The notes beneath the pieces are model-generated. The model did not search any database. It was not told the DNA's origin and saw only the letters and a list, made by a program, of their open reading frames with translations. A DNA stretch of 5,288 bases, from positions 1 through 5,288 of the forward strand of contig JBDVGI010000246.1 of the NCBI GenBank assembly GCA_039962885.1. Direction: 5' to 3'. This stretch comes from Litorimonas sp039962885 (GTDB lineage Bacteria; Pseudomonadota; Alphaproteobacteria; Caulobacterales; Maricaulaceae). Of the stretch, positions 1 to 5,288 are shown one piece after another (position 1 is the first letter of the stretch; the number at the start of each line of letters is the position of its first letter). Both the position numbers and the translations under genes were made by a program.

Positions 1-141
1 CAGAGAAAGGATCAAGAATAAGACTATCGAACATCGACGCTTGCAATACCGTAAAGCCGTCGCTTAATATCAACCAAAGAGGTGAGCAAAGTCTCTCTTA
101 GCCCGGGCCGAAATCCGTGCCATTTTATATGACGACGGACA

Positions 142-534
142 GATGTTACAGGGTTTTGGATTGGTGAGTACAGCTATGGTGCTCAAGCTGGTATATCAGT
201 TACGTTTCAGGCTGAACTAAATCAGTTGGGAGCAATCCTGTCTGGGAACACCACTGAACAAAACACATTTGATGAAAAAGCAGGTCAAATCCTTATAGCT
301 GAACTGTTCGGAAAAGTGAGTGGTCAAGATATCAACTTTACCAAATCCTACAGTAACAGCAGAATGGATAATGATGAGGTTATGTATGTTGGGTTAATCT
401 CAAATGATGGGAATTCGATTTCAGGCAGTTGGGCTATTACGAGTGTTTGTAACGGTTCTTTCAAGATGGTAAAAGCTATTGAGCAAAAAGCATCTCCAAA
501 AGCTGTTACTATAAAAGAAACGGAAGACGCATGA
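142..534 (+). CDS. Hypothetical small beta-barrel-like protein with disrupted 5' end
   Basis: I do not recognise this gene as a named family. The open frame runs from 133 (after TGA at 130-132) to the stop at 532-534, and protein-like sequence begins at about 142 with DVTGFWIGEYSYG. The first formal start in frame is TTG at 226, with no Shine-Dalgarno, and using it would cut off the conserved-looking W-x-G-x-Y-x-Y segment. The sequence alternates short hydrophobic strands and turns (WIGEYSYG, ISVTFQAEL, ILSGNTTE, MYVGLISNDG, ISGSWAI, GSFKMVK). This suggests a small antiparallel barrel of avidin or lipocalin type; that is inference from pattern only. No signal peptide or membrane segment is visible. 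The true start was probably ATG 129 (MTTD), now out of frame by one base. It overlaps the next gene by ATGA, so the two are probably co-translated. Base composition is visibly more A/T-rich than in metG. Confidence 0.6.
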   Translation, partial: DVTGFWIGEYSYGAQAGISVTFQAELNQLGAILSGNTTEQNTFDEKAGQILIAELFGKVSGQDINFTKSYSNSRMDNDEVMYVGLISNDGNSISGSWAITSVCNGSFKMVKAIEQKASPKAVTIKETEDA

Positions 535-704
535 ACTTCCAGATGACCATTGGGGCTGTTCTGTTTGTTCTGTCATCGGTTCAGTTGTTGCCAGCGATTA
601 GGCGTAAGGCCGCTGAAAGAGGTTTATCGGGTGGCGTTGGTATACCTTTGATATTGGCTCTAATCGGTTTTGTAACGTTTATTGTGGGTTATTGGTTAGG
701 ATAA
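531..704 (+). CDS. Small two-helix membrane protein, 57 residues
   Basis: This short open frame starts with ATG at 531-533, which overlaps the TGA of the preceding gene (ATGA), and ends at TAA 702-704. The overlap implies translational coupling with the upstream barrel-like gene and is the main reason to believe it is real. The protein has a hydrophobic segment at residues 6-23 (IGAVLFVLSSVQLLPAI), a basic turn (RRKAAERG, 24-31), and a second hydrophobic segment at about 36-57 ending GYWLG. It therefore looks like a two-pass inner-membrane hairpin with a positively charged loop, probably cytoplasmic by the positive-inside rule. I recognise no family and assign no function. It could be a membrane partner or anchor of the upstream protein, but that rests on adjacency alone. 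Confidence 0.6.
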   Translation: MNFQMTIGAVLFVLSSVQLLPAIRRKAAERGLSGGVGIPLILALIGFVTFIVGYWLG

Positions 705-842
705 AGCTATTTTGACTGCCGAACATAAAAGATGAATTAAGCGACTCAACATGGAGCAAATGTTGGCTATGTGTTGGCTGGACTTGACTTATTTGGCGCT
801 TTCTATACGATACGCTTCTAAGTCATTGATTTTATTGGATTA
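705..842. other. Intergenic tRNA junction with short repeats
   Basis: No gene is visible between the small membrane protein and the tRNA 3' end. The segment holds two direct copies of TGTTGGCT at 761-768 and 772-779, an 11-base period close to one helical turn. It also holds an inverted pair, CAACAT (747-752) and ATGTTG (760-765), separated by 7 bases. A plus-strand promoter-like pair (TTGACT 784-789, TACGAT 806-811, 16-base spacer) is present, but it would read antisense through the tRNA, so I give it little weight. Closely spaced repeats next to a tRNA 3' end resemble recombinase or regulator binding sites at integration junctions. That reading is inference. Confidence 0.4.
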
Positions 843-918
843 TGGTGCCCCCACACGGACTTGAACCGCGGACCCCCTGATTACAAATCAGGTGCTCTAC
901 CAGCTGAGCTATAGGGGC
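843..918 (-). tRNA. tRNA-Thr (anticodon UGU)
   Basis: On the minus strand this 76-base stretch folds as a standard tRNA. The acceptor stem is GCCCCTA paired with TGGGGGC (one G-T pair), the D arm contains AGCTCAGCTGGTAGAGC, and the anticodon stem is CCTGA/TCAGG. The anticodon loop is TTTGTAA, giving anticodon TGT. The T arm includes GGTTCAAGTCC, and CCA is encoded at the 3' end (complement at 843-845). Anticodon UGU reads ACA and other ACN threonine codons. The gene points away from the CPBP/metG block, with its 3' end facing the A/T-rich left segment, a common arrangement where mobile elements insert into tRNA genes. No clear hairpin terminator follows it within 705-842. Confidence 0.97.
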
Positions 919-926
919 ACTGGTAA

Positions 927-939
927 TCTCTAATAGAGA
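927..939 (-). other. Small hairpin in tRNA leader
   Basis: TCTCT (927-931) and AGAGA (935-939) form a perfect 5-base inverted repeat around a 3-base loop. It lies between the predicted tRNA transcription start (about 937) and the mature 5' end (918). It may fold in the DNA or in the leader that RNase P removes. It may also be chance, and no function is implied. Confidence 0.25.
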
Positions 940-944
940 GCCGC

Positions 945-1007
945 CGTTTAGCGTTGCGCGGAGCGTCTGGCAAGCCCCATATTTATCATTTTATGATTTT
1001 TTTTAAA
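945..1007 (-). promoter_or_regulatory. Probable tRNA-Thr promoter with UP element
   Basis: On the minus strand, TTGCCA (968-973) lies exactly 17 bases from TAAACG (945-950), which would start transcription near 937, about 20 bases before the mature tRNA. The -35 is good (5 of 6) and the -10 is weak. An almost pure A/T tract at 979-1007, including eight consecutive A on the minus strand, lies just upstream of the -35, where an UP element would sit. The bases just after the -10 are G/C-rich (GCGGC), as in stringently controlled stable-RNA promoters. This is an assignment by motif; no other minus-strand gene is present to use it. Confidence 0.5.
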
Positions 1008-1136
1008 GGCCTTGTCAGGCTGCATTTTATGGAATTTGTATCGGTTTTATAGAGGGAGTTATAGGCGGCAGGCGAGGTCAGGCTTGTTTTGGTGAGAGTT
1101 TGCTTGGCAGAGGCGCAAAAGCTGTTATTGGCAAGT

Positions 1137-1868
1137 ATGACAATTCTGACTGAGCTTATCGCCTTTATTCGGCGTCCTGTGTTTACGTCTGTTCACGTGC
1201 CGATGACGGGCCAATCCATTATAGACTTGTTCAAATTGCTAGGCTTAACATTTGTGTTGGCCACTGTAAGTGTGATGATCAGCGCAGGTTTGTATGTGCT
1301 TTTGGTTGGCGCTCCAGCGCAACATTCCGAAGGGTTTAACGAGGCTTTAACAAGGGGTGATCAGTTTTTTATCGCCGCAGTGCTAATTGGTCCTGTAATC
1401 GAAGAGTTACTATTTCGCTCATGGCTAGGGAAAGTATGGAGTATTTTGCTGATTATGCCGACTTTACTGTGTTTTAGCGCGGTTCTCATTTTGGCGTCCC
1501 AAATGCAGGCGGCTCCGAGGCTGTCTATGATAGGTGTGATGATCGTCATGGGAAGCCTTGGGCTTTATTTGAGCCGATATCATCAAACAAAGTCCATCAC
1601 GGATGTAAATGATGAATTACGCCATGACGCGGCCGTTCGTGCCATATTTCCTTATGTGTTTTGGACGACTACGGTTCTGTTTGCACTTCTCCATATGTCG
1701 AATTATGCGCAGCAAGGCTTTACGCCTTTTTTGATGGTATTGGTGATACCGCAATTTATCATTGGAACAATATTTGGTTTTGTGCGCATGCGATTTGGTG
1801 TGTTCCAAGCGATTGGGTTCCATGGCGTTTATAATGGATTATTTGTAGGCCTGTTCTTATTAAATTAA
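1137..1868 (+). CDS. CPBP family intramembrane metalloprotease (CAAX protease-like)
   Basis: This is a polytopic membrane protein with the signature motifs of the CPBP/Abi family, related to Rce1-type glutamate/metal intramembrane proteases. Counting from ATG 1137 (243 residues), motif 1 EELLFR is at 89-94 with the paired Glu and Arg, motif 2 FALLH has His at 186, and motif 3 HGVYN has His 229 and Asn 233. All proposed catalytic residues are therefore present. Hydrophobic segments lie at about 32-58, 77-92, 101-120, 130-146, 170-187, 197-215 and 222-241. The start is uncertain. ATG 1137 gives a family-like N-terminus (TELIAFIRRP) but has no Shine-Dalgarno. TTG 1104 has GGTGAG 7 bases upstream, and the same frame opens at TTG 1089/GTG 1092. 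Some members process peptides or confer bacteriocin immunity; the substrate here is unknown. The gene lies 75 bases upstream of metG. Confidence 0.85.
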   Translation: MTILTELIAFIRRPVFTSVHVPMTGQSIIDLFKLLGLTFVLATVSVMISAGLYVLLVGAPAQHSEGFNEALTRGDQFFIAAVLIGPVIEELLFRSWLGKVWSILLIMPTLLCFSAVLILASQMQAAPRLSMIGVMIVMGSLGLYLSRYHQTKSITDVNDELRHDAAVRAIFPYVFWTTTVLFALLHMSNYAQQGFTPFLMVLVIPQFIIGTIFGFVRMRFGVFQAIGFHGVYNGLFVGLFLLN

Positions 1869-1943
1869 TGATTAGCGCGACCTCTGACGCAAGCTTTGCT
1901 GTTTTACGCTTGAAGTTCTGACACAGAGATTTAAGAGCAGCTT

Positions 1944-3665
1944 ATGTCAAAAATACTTATTACATCGGCTTTGCCGTATATTAACGGCGTCAAGCATTTA
2001 GGGAATTTGGCGGGGTCCATGCTGCCCGCTGATGTTTATGCGCGGGCGATGCGATTGCTGGGCCATGAAGTGCTGTATATTTGCGCCACAGATGAGCACG
2101 GCACACCGGCAGAATTAGCCGCGCAAGCCGAAGGTATGGACGTTGCTGAATATTGCGATAAAATGCACGGCGCGCAAAAAGACGCTGGGGCATTTTTCGG
2201 CCTTTCTTATGATTATTTTGGCCGTTCATCATCAGAAGCAACACGCAAATTAACGCAAGATTTTGCCTTAACCTTAGAGGCTAATGACCTCATTGAAGAA
2301 CGCGTCTCGCAACAAGTTTATTCAAATGCGGACGGACGATATTTGCCGGACCGTTATGTTGAAGGCACATGCCCGAATTGCGGATTTGAAGCCGCGCGCG
2401 GTGACCAATGTGATAATTGCGGCAAGCTGCTAGACCCTGTTGATCTATTAGAGCCTTATTCCGCTATATCTGGATCCAAGGACGTTGAGGTGCGCGATAC
2501 AAATCATCTTTATCTCAAACAATCCGTTATGAGCGAGCGCTTGCGCGATTGGGTACAGGCTGCGGATGGATGGCCTGGCTTGGCAACATCTATTGCTCTA
2601 AAATGGCTTGATGAAGGCTTGCGTGACCGCGCGATAACACGAGATTTATCATGGGGCGTGCCGGTGGTTGATACGGAGGGTTCGCCGCGCGAAGGCTTTG
2701 AAGATAAAGTCTTCTATGTCTGGTTTGATGCTCCGATTGCCTATATCGGCGCGACCCAAGATTGGGCGGCGCAAACGGGCGGAAATTGGGAAAGTTGGTG
2801 GCGCACGGATAAGGGCGCGGATGATGTGCGCTATGTGCAATTTATGGGCAAGGATAATGTCGCATTTCATACGCTGTCATTTCCAACAACGATTATGGGC
2901 AGCGGGCAACCGTGGAAGCTTGTTGACCAACTTAAGGCATTTAATTGGGTGACTTGGTACGGCGGAAAGTTCTCAACCTCGCAAAAACGCGGAGTCTTTA
3001 TGGACCAAGCGCGCGAGATTGCACCGTCTGATTATTGGCGATGGCATTTGATGGCGAACTCACCTGAAGGCAATGATGCGGCTTTCACATGGGAAGAATT
3101 CCAAGCGAGTATTAATTCAGATTTAGCTAATGTGCTTGGAAATTTCGTCAACCGAATTACGAAATATACTGCCGGGAAGTTTGACGGTAAAGTGCCGAGC
3201 GGCGGTGTCGCAGGTGAGGCGGAAGCTTGGATAACGGCTGAACTACAAACGCGTATCCCGCAGCTTATAGCATATTACGAAGCGCGTGAATTTCGCAAAG
3301 CTATGGCTGAAACGAGAGCAATATGGGCGGCGGGCAATGAGTACCTCACCCAAGCTGCGCCTTGGACGCATTACAAAACAGATGTTGATCAAGCCGCGAT
3401 TGGAACACGCTACGGACTTAACCTTGTGGCGGTGTTCGGAATTATCGCGCAACCAATTATTCCCGATGCTGCTGCAAAGATTTTAGACGCCATGAATATC
3501 CCAGAAGATAAACGAACGTGGAATTTCGGCGAAGGTGCGGACATTGCGGCTTTATTCGAAGCTTTGCCAATTGGCATGGACATAGCTGCGCCTGATGTCT
3601 TGTTTACAAAAATCGAAGATGATGATGTGAGCTCTTGGGCGGAGACATTTGGCGGAGACGCATAG
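1944..3665 (+). CDS. metG: Methionyl-tRNA synthetase
   Basis: This class I aminoacyl-tRNA synthetase charges tRNA-Met with methionine, using ATP, in the cytosol. The 573-residue protein opens with ITSALPYINGVKHLGN, where the HIGH signature appears as HLGN (18-21). It then has ICATDEHGTP (47-55), a single zinc knuckle C-x2-C-x9-C-x2-C (Cys 143, 146, 156, 159), RDLSWGVPV (233-241), VFYVWFDAPIAYIG (256-269), and the KMSKS-equivalent KFSTS (342-346) followed by QKRG. A helical anticodon-binding domain follows from about 385. It lacks the C-terminal EMAP/Trbp111-like domain found in the longer E. coli enzyme, as is normal for this alphaproteobacterial type. ATG 1944 is supported by AAGAG six bases upstream and by the conserved N-terminus. 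In the GKDN segment, NVAFHT (305-310) replaces the usual NVPFHT. The cupin gene follows almost immediately. Confidence 0.98.
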   Translation: MSKILITSALPYINGVKHLGNLAGSMLPADVYARAMRLLGHEVLYICATDEHGTPAELAAQAEGMDVAEYCDKMHGAQKDAGAFFGLSYDYFGRSSSEATRKLTQDFALTLEANDLIEERVSQQVYSNADGRYLPDRYVEGTCPNCGFEAARGDQCDNCGKLLDPVDLLEPYSAISGSKDVEVRDTNHLYLKQSVMSERLRDWVQAADGWPGLATSIALKWLDEGLRDRAITRDLSWGVPVVDTEGSPREGFEDKVFYVWFDAPIAYIGATQDWAAQTGGNWESWWRTDKGADDVRYVQFMGKDNVAFHTLSFPTTIMGSGQPWKLVDQLKAFNWVTWYGGKFSTSQKRGVFMDQAREIAPSDYWRWHLMANSPEGNDAAFTWEEFQASINSDLANVLGNFVNRITKYTAGKFDGKVPSGGVAGEAEAWITAELQTRIPQLIAYYEAREFRKAMAETRAIWAAGNEYLTQAAPWTHYKTDVDQAAIGTRYGLNLVAVFGIIAQPIIPDAAAKILDAMNIPEDKRTWNFGEGADIAALFEALPIGMDIAAPDVLFTKIEDDDVSSWAETFGGDA

Positions 3666-3682
3666 CGGTGAAAACTGCTCTA

Positions 3683-4069
3683 ATGAACATCCCAACCATT
3701 ACCAATGACGGGCAGGGGGCTTCGTATTTTTCGGCCCGTGAAATCGCTTTAAATGGCGATATGTCGCGGCAATTATCTGATCAAATAGAGGCAGTGAATT
3801 TTCGCCTGCGCCGTAGTGAAAGTTATGAGGCAGGTTTCCATGTGGCAGGTGACCCAACGCTTTTGATCGTGCTTAGCGGAACCATGCGTATCACGTTGGC
3901 GAACGGGGAGGCGCGTGATTTTCGCCAAGGGGATATGTATATTGCGCAAGATTATTTGGCCAAGGGTGTGGCATTTGAAGCAGGGCTGCATGGCCATAGT
4001 GCCAAAACGATTGGGGACGTTCCCTATAATGCCGTGCACTTGAAGCTTTCGCGCCTTTCGGCTGCATAA
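3683..4069 (+). CDS. Small cupin-domain protein
   Basis: This 128-residue protein has the build of a single-domain cupin, a small beta-barrel that often binds a metal. Visible elements are FHVAGDPTLLIVLSGTMRITLANGE (52-76), matching the first cupin motif with His 53 and the LSG turn; DFRQGDMYIAQD (79-90), the central G-D turn; and GLHGHSAKTIGD (101-112), which supplies His 103 and 105. Only part of the classic metal set is present, so binding is plausible but unproven. No enzyme activity can be assigned. Start choice: ATG 3683 fits the family-like N-terminus. GTG 3668 lies 2 bases after the metG stop and has GGAG about ten bases upstream. ATG 3635 would overlap metG. Either of the first two implies co-transcription with metG. 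It is not an expected metG partner, and the adjacency may be incidental. Confidence 0.8.
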   Translation: MNIPTITNDGQGASYFSAREIALNGDMSRQLSDQIEAVNFRLRRSESYEAGFHVAGDPTLLIVLSGTMRITLANGEARDFRQGDMYIAQDYLAKGVAFEAGLHGHSAKTIGDVPYNAVHLKLSRLSAA

Positions 4070-4085
4070 ATACTTGACTGCATTA

Positions 4086-4117
4086 TATAATTGCCTTCAG
4101 GTCTTTTTTATGGACCT
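4086..4117 (+). promoter_or_regulatory. Possible promoter/leader of the DUF805 gene
   Basis: A perfect TATAAT lies at 4086-4091, but the -35 position with a 17-base spacer (TGCATA, 4063-4068) is poor. A start near 4098 would put a short inverted repeat, AGGTC (4099-4103) and GACCT (4113-4117) around TTTTTTATG, at the very 5' end of the transcript. Alternatively the same hairpin, followed by TTAATTT, could be a weak terminator for metG-cupin. Both readings are tentative. Confidence 0.3.
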
Positions 4118-4135
4118 TTAATTTAGAGAGATAGA

Positions 4136-4636
4136 ATGGACTTCGTCACTGCCGTTAAAACGTGTTTTAGAAAATATTTTAGATTCGGAGGTCGCGCGCG
4201 ACGATCTGAATTTTGGTATTGGGCGCTTTTTACGATTGTTGCAGGGATGATCTTAGGTGTGATTGATGTGCTGTTATTTGACGGAGTTACTGAAGAGTTG
4301 TCGCCTGTCTCAACTCTCTTTAGTCTCGTAACATTTATTCCAGGTTTAGCCGTGAGTTGGCGGCGTTTGCATGATATTAACCGCTCTGGTTGGTGGGTTG
4401 GCGGAATGTATTTGGCTGTGTTTGTTTTTGCAGTTCTTGTGGGAATATCTGCGGTTATATCAGGTGATATAGATCTCCCGCCATCAGTACTTTCTGTGAT
4501 TGGAATTGTAGCTCTTATAGGAATAGTCGCATGGGGTATCGCGCTACTGGTTTTCTTCTGTACTGACACTAAGTCAGGAGACAACCGATTTGGAGAAGAC
4601 CCGAAATATGGTGTTGGGAATTCCGTTTTTGACTAG
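4136..4636 (+). CDS. DUF805 family inner-membrane protein
   Basis: This 166-residue membrane protein matches the DUF805 family by its ordered motifs. An N-terminal amphipathic stretch leads into FRFGGRARRSEFWYW (15-29), followed by a central VSWRRLHDINRSGWW (73-87) and a polar tail with GDNRFGEDP (148-156). Hydrophobic segments at about 27-48, 59-75, 87-109 and 116-141 give four membrane spans. The family's function is not established; members occur widely, often as stand-alone genes or fused to other domains. ATG 4136 is well supported: AGAGAGATAG lies just upstream and the N-terminus matches the family. The gene is separated from the cupin by 66 bases and has its own possible promoter, so it is probably a single-gene unit. 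Confidence 0.93.
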   Translation: MDFVTAVKTCFRKYFRFGGRARRSEFWYWALFTIVAGMILGVIDVLLFDGVTEELSPVSTLFSLVTFIPGLAVSWRRLHDINRSGWWVGGMYLAVFVFAVLVGISAVISGDIDLPPSVLSVIGIVALIGIVAWGIALLVFFCTDTKSGDNRFGEDPKYGVGNSVFD

Positions 4637-4668
4637 GGCAGATGGCATTGGCACGCCATTGCCTCATT
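4637..4668 (+). terminator. Candidate terminator after DUF805 gene
   Basis: A hairpin begins at the base after the DUF805 stop codon. GGCA plus ATGGC (4637-4640, 4642-4646, with G 4641 bulged) pairs with GCCAT plus TGCC (4655-4663), giving nine pairs around an 8-base loop. The following tract, TCATTTA, is only weakly T-rich, so termination may be inefficient or the hairpin may instead be an mRNA 3'-stabilising structure. Confidence 0.4.
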
Positions 4669-4672
4669 TAAG

Positions 4673-4716
4673 AGTATGTTCACTGCTTTTATATTTTCAT
4701 AAAATTTGAGCATACT
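4673..4716. repeat. Nested inverted repeat upstream of hpf
   Basis: The outer arms AGTATGTTC (4673-4681) and GAGCATACT (4708-4716) pair over nine positions with one G-T wobble. The inner arms TTTTAT (4687-4692) and ATAAAA (4699-4704) pair perfectly around ATTTTC. The right outer arm overlaps the predicted hpf -35 hexamer (4706-4711), so the symmetry could be an operator for a dimeric regulator. A structure in read-through RNA is the alternative. Confidence 0.4.
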
Positions 4717-4734
4717 TGCCGCCTAAAATATGGT
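4706..4734 (+). promoter_or_regulatory. Probable sigma70-type promoter of hpf
   Basis: TTGAGC (4706-4711) and TATGGT (4729-4734) are separated by exactly 17 bases, each matching the consensus at four of six positions. Transcription would start near 4741, giving a leader of about 29 bases before ATG 4770, which includes AAAAGG as ribosome binding site. It is the best-placed promoter in the 133-base gap between DUF805 and hpf. Confidence 0.4.
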
Positions 4735-4769
4735 AAGCCTGATTATCGAAAATAAATAAAAGGTATCCT

Positions 4770-5288
4770 ATGCAAATCCAAATCGTCTCTAAAGGTATTG
4801 ATGTGTCCCAAGCTCTACGTGAGCGAATAACTAGTCGATTAGAAGAGATGATGGATAAATATATACATAGGGACGGGGACGCACAAGTGAGTGTGAGCCG
4901 TGAGGGTTCGGGTTTTCGAACGATATGCTCGGTGCATTTGCCCTCTGGGGCGACTATGGAAGGGCAAGGCGAAGCGCAAGAGGCCTATGCTGCGGCTGAT
5001 GAAGCTTTGACGCATATCGAAAAGCGGTTACGCCGTTATAAACGCCGGCTCAAAGATCATAGCCAAAAAGCTAAAGCGAAAAACGCGGCTATGTTTGTTG
5101 TCCAAAACCCCGTTGTTGAAGATATACCAGAAGATGATAGTGACACTAAGGTTGTATCTGACGAACCTATGGTCATTGCTGAATCGATAGGAAAGATTAG
5201 AACACTGACCCCCGGCATGGCCGCTCTTGAGCTAGGGCTAGCCGATAGCGGCGTTGTGGTCTTTAACAATGCGAAACATGGGGGGGTT
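4770..5288 (+). CDS. hpf: Long ribosome hibernation promoting factor (partial, runs off window)
   Basis: This is the ribosome-associated hibernation factor (HPF long form; also named RaiA). The N-terminal domain binds the 30S decoding region in starved cells, and the C-terminal domain dimerises to bring 70S ribosomes together as 100S particles. The first 173 residues are present with no stop. The N-terminal S30AE/HPF domain spans 1-99: MQIQIVSKGIDVSQALRERI, then a SVHLPSG strand, and the basic helix HIEKRLRRYKRRLKDH at 82-97. An acidic linker follows (113-133, EDIPEDDSD). The C-terminal domain begins at about 134 with VIAESIGKIRTLTPGMAALEL and reaches FNNAKHGGV at the window edge, so perhaps 15-25 residues are missing. 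ATG 4770 is preceded by AAAAGG. In many alphaproteobacteria hpf sits between rpoN and ptsN; here the upstream neighbour is DUF805 instead. Confidence 0.95.
   Translation, partial: MQIQIVSKGIDVSQALRERITSRLEEMMDKYIHRDGDAQVSVSREGSGFRTICSVHLPSGATMEGQGEAQEAYAAADEALTHIEKRLRRYKRRLKDHSQKAKAKNAAMFVVQNPVVEDIPEDDSDTKVVSDEPMVIAESIGKIRTLTPGMAALELGLADSGVVVFNNAKHGGV

Noticed and set aside
2..67. Possible C-terminal tail of a gene entering from the left (ends RLQYRKAVA, TAA at 65-67)
   Set aside because: Only 21 residues with no recognisable motif; another plus frame (to TAG at 99-101) and a minus frame are open over the same bases, so coding cannot be assigned. I see no supportable gene in 1-128.
41..70. 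Promoter-like TTGCAA / TAATAT with an 18-base spacer before the barrel-like gene
   Set aside because: Both hexamers are mediocre and the region may be decayed coding sequence.
784..811. Plus-strand promoter-like TTGACT / TACGAT pair
   Set aside because: It would transcribe antisense through tRNA-Thr with no gene to serve; A/T-rich DNA yields such matches by chance.
985..1004. ATCAT-TTT-ATGAT hairpin followed by eight T, resembling a plus-strand terminator
   Set aside because: The stem is A/T-only and no plus-strand gene ends nearby; the tract is better explained as the A/T-rich UP element of the minus-strand tRNA promoter.
1887..1915. CAAGC..GCTTG inverted repeat between the protease and metG genes
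   Set aside because: A five-base stem with a long loop and no T tract; too weak to call a terminator.
2668..2952. 94-residue plus-strand open frame inside metG
   Set aside because: It is an alternate-frame shadow of a strongly conserved metG region, with arginine/methionine-rich unstructured sequence.
4123..4584. 153-residue minus-strand open frame opposite DUF805
   Set aside because: It is the antisense of a clear DUF805 gene; the translation is low-complexity Thr/Ile/Pro-rich with no motif.

Overview
The window looks like chromosomal DNA of an alphaproteobacterium. The methionyl-tRNA synthetase is the short HLGN / KFSTS type with a single zinc knuckle, and the long hibernation factor carries an alphaproteobacterial-style C-terminal domain ending NAKHGG. 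Composition is moderate in GC. The protein style suggests the Maricaulales/Hyphomonadales area, but that placement is inference.

Layout. Positions 1-704 hold an A/T-richer accessory segment: a non-coding or decayed stretch, a small secreted-or-cytosolic beta-barrel-like protein gene whose 5' end appears frameshifted, and, overlapping it by ATGA, a 57-residue two-helix membrane protein gene. Positions 705-842 hold short direct and inverted repeats and lie against the 3' end of a minus-strand tRNA-Thr(UGU) gene (843-918). That gene has its own promoter and an A/T-rich upstream element reading leftward from about 1005. From 1089 onward the window is a plus-strand chromosomal block: a CPBP (CAAX-protease-like) membrane protease, metG, a small cupin, a DUF805 membrane protein, and the long ribosome hibernation factor hpf/raiA, which runs off the right edge.

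How the genes relate. metG and the cupin are almost contiguous (2 to 17 nt, depending on the cupin start) and are probably co-transcribed. DUF805 and hpf each appear to have their own leader. A translation theme is visible (tRNA-Thr, metG, hpf), but these are not one pathway. The left segment ends at the 3' end of a tRNA gene, which is a classic integration site. The left two genes are therefore best read as the edge of a possible genomic island, although no integrase or second attachment copy lies inside the window.

I found no CRISPR array, no complete insertion sequence, and no convincing novel multi-gene system. The most unusual content is the two-gene accessory unit at 129-704 and the repeat-rich tRNA junction.
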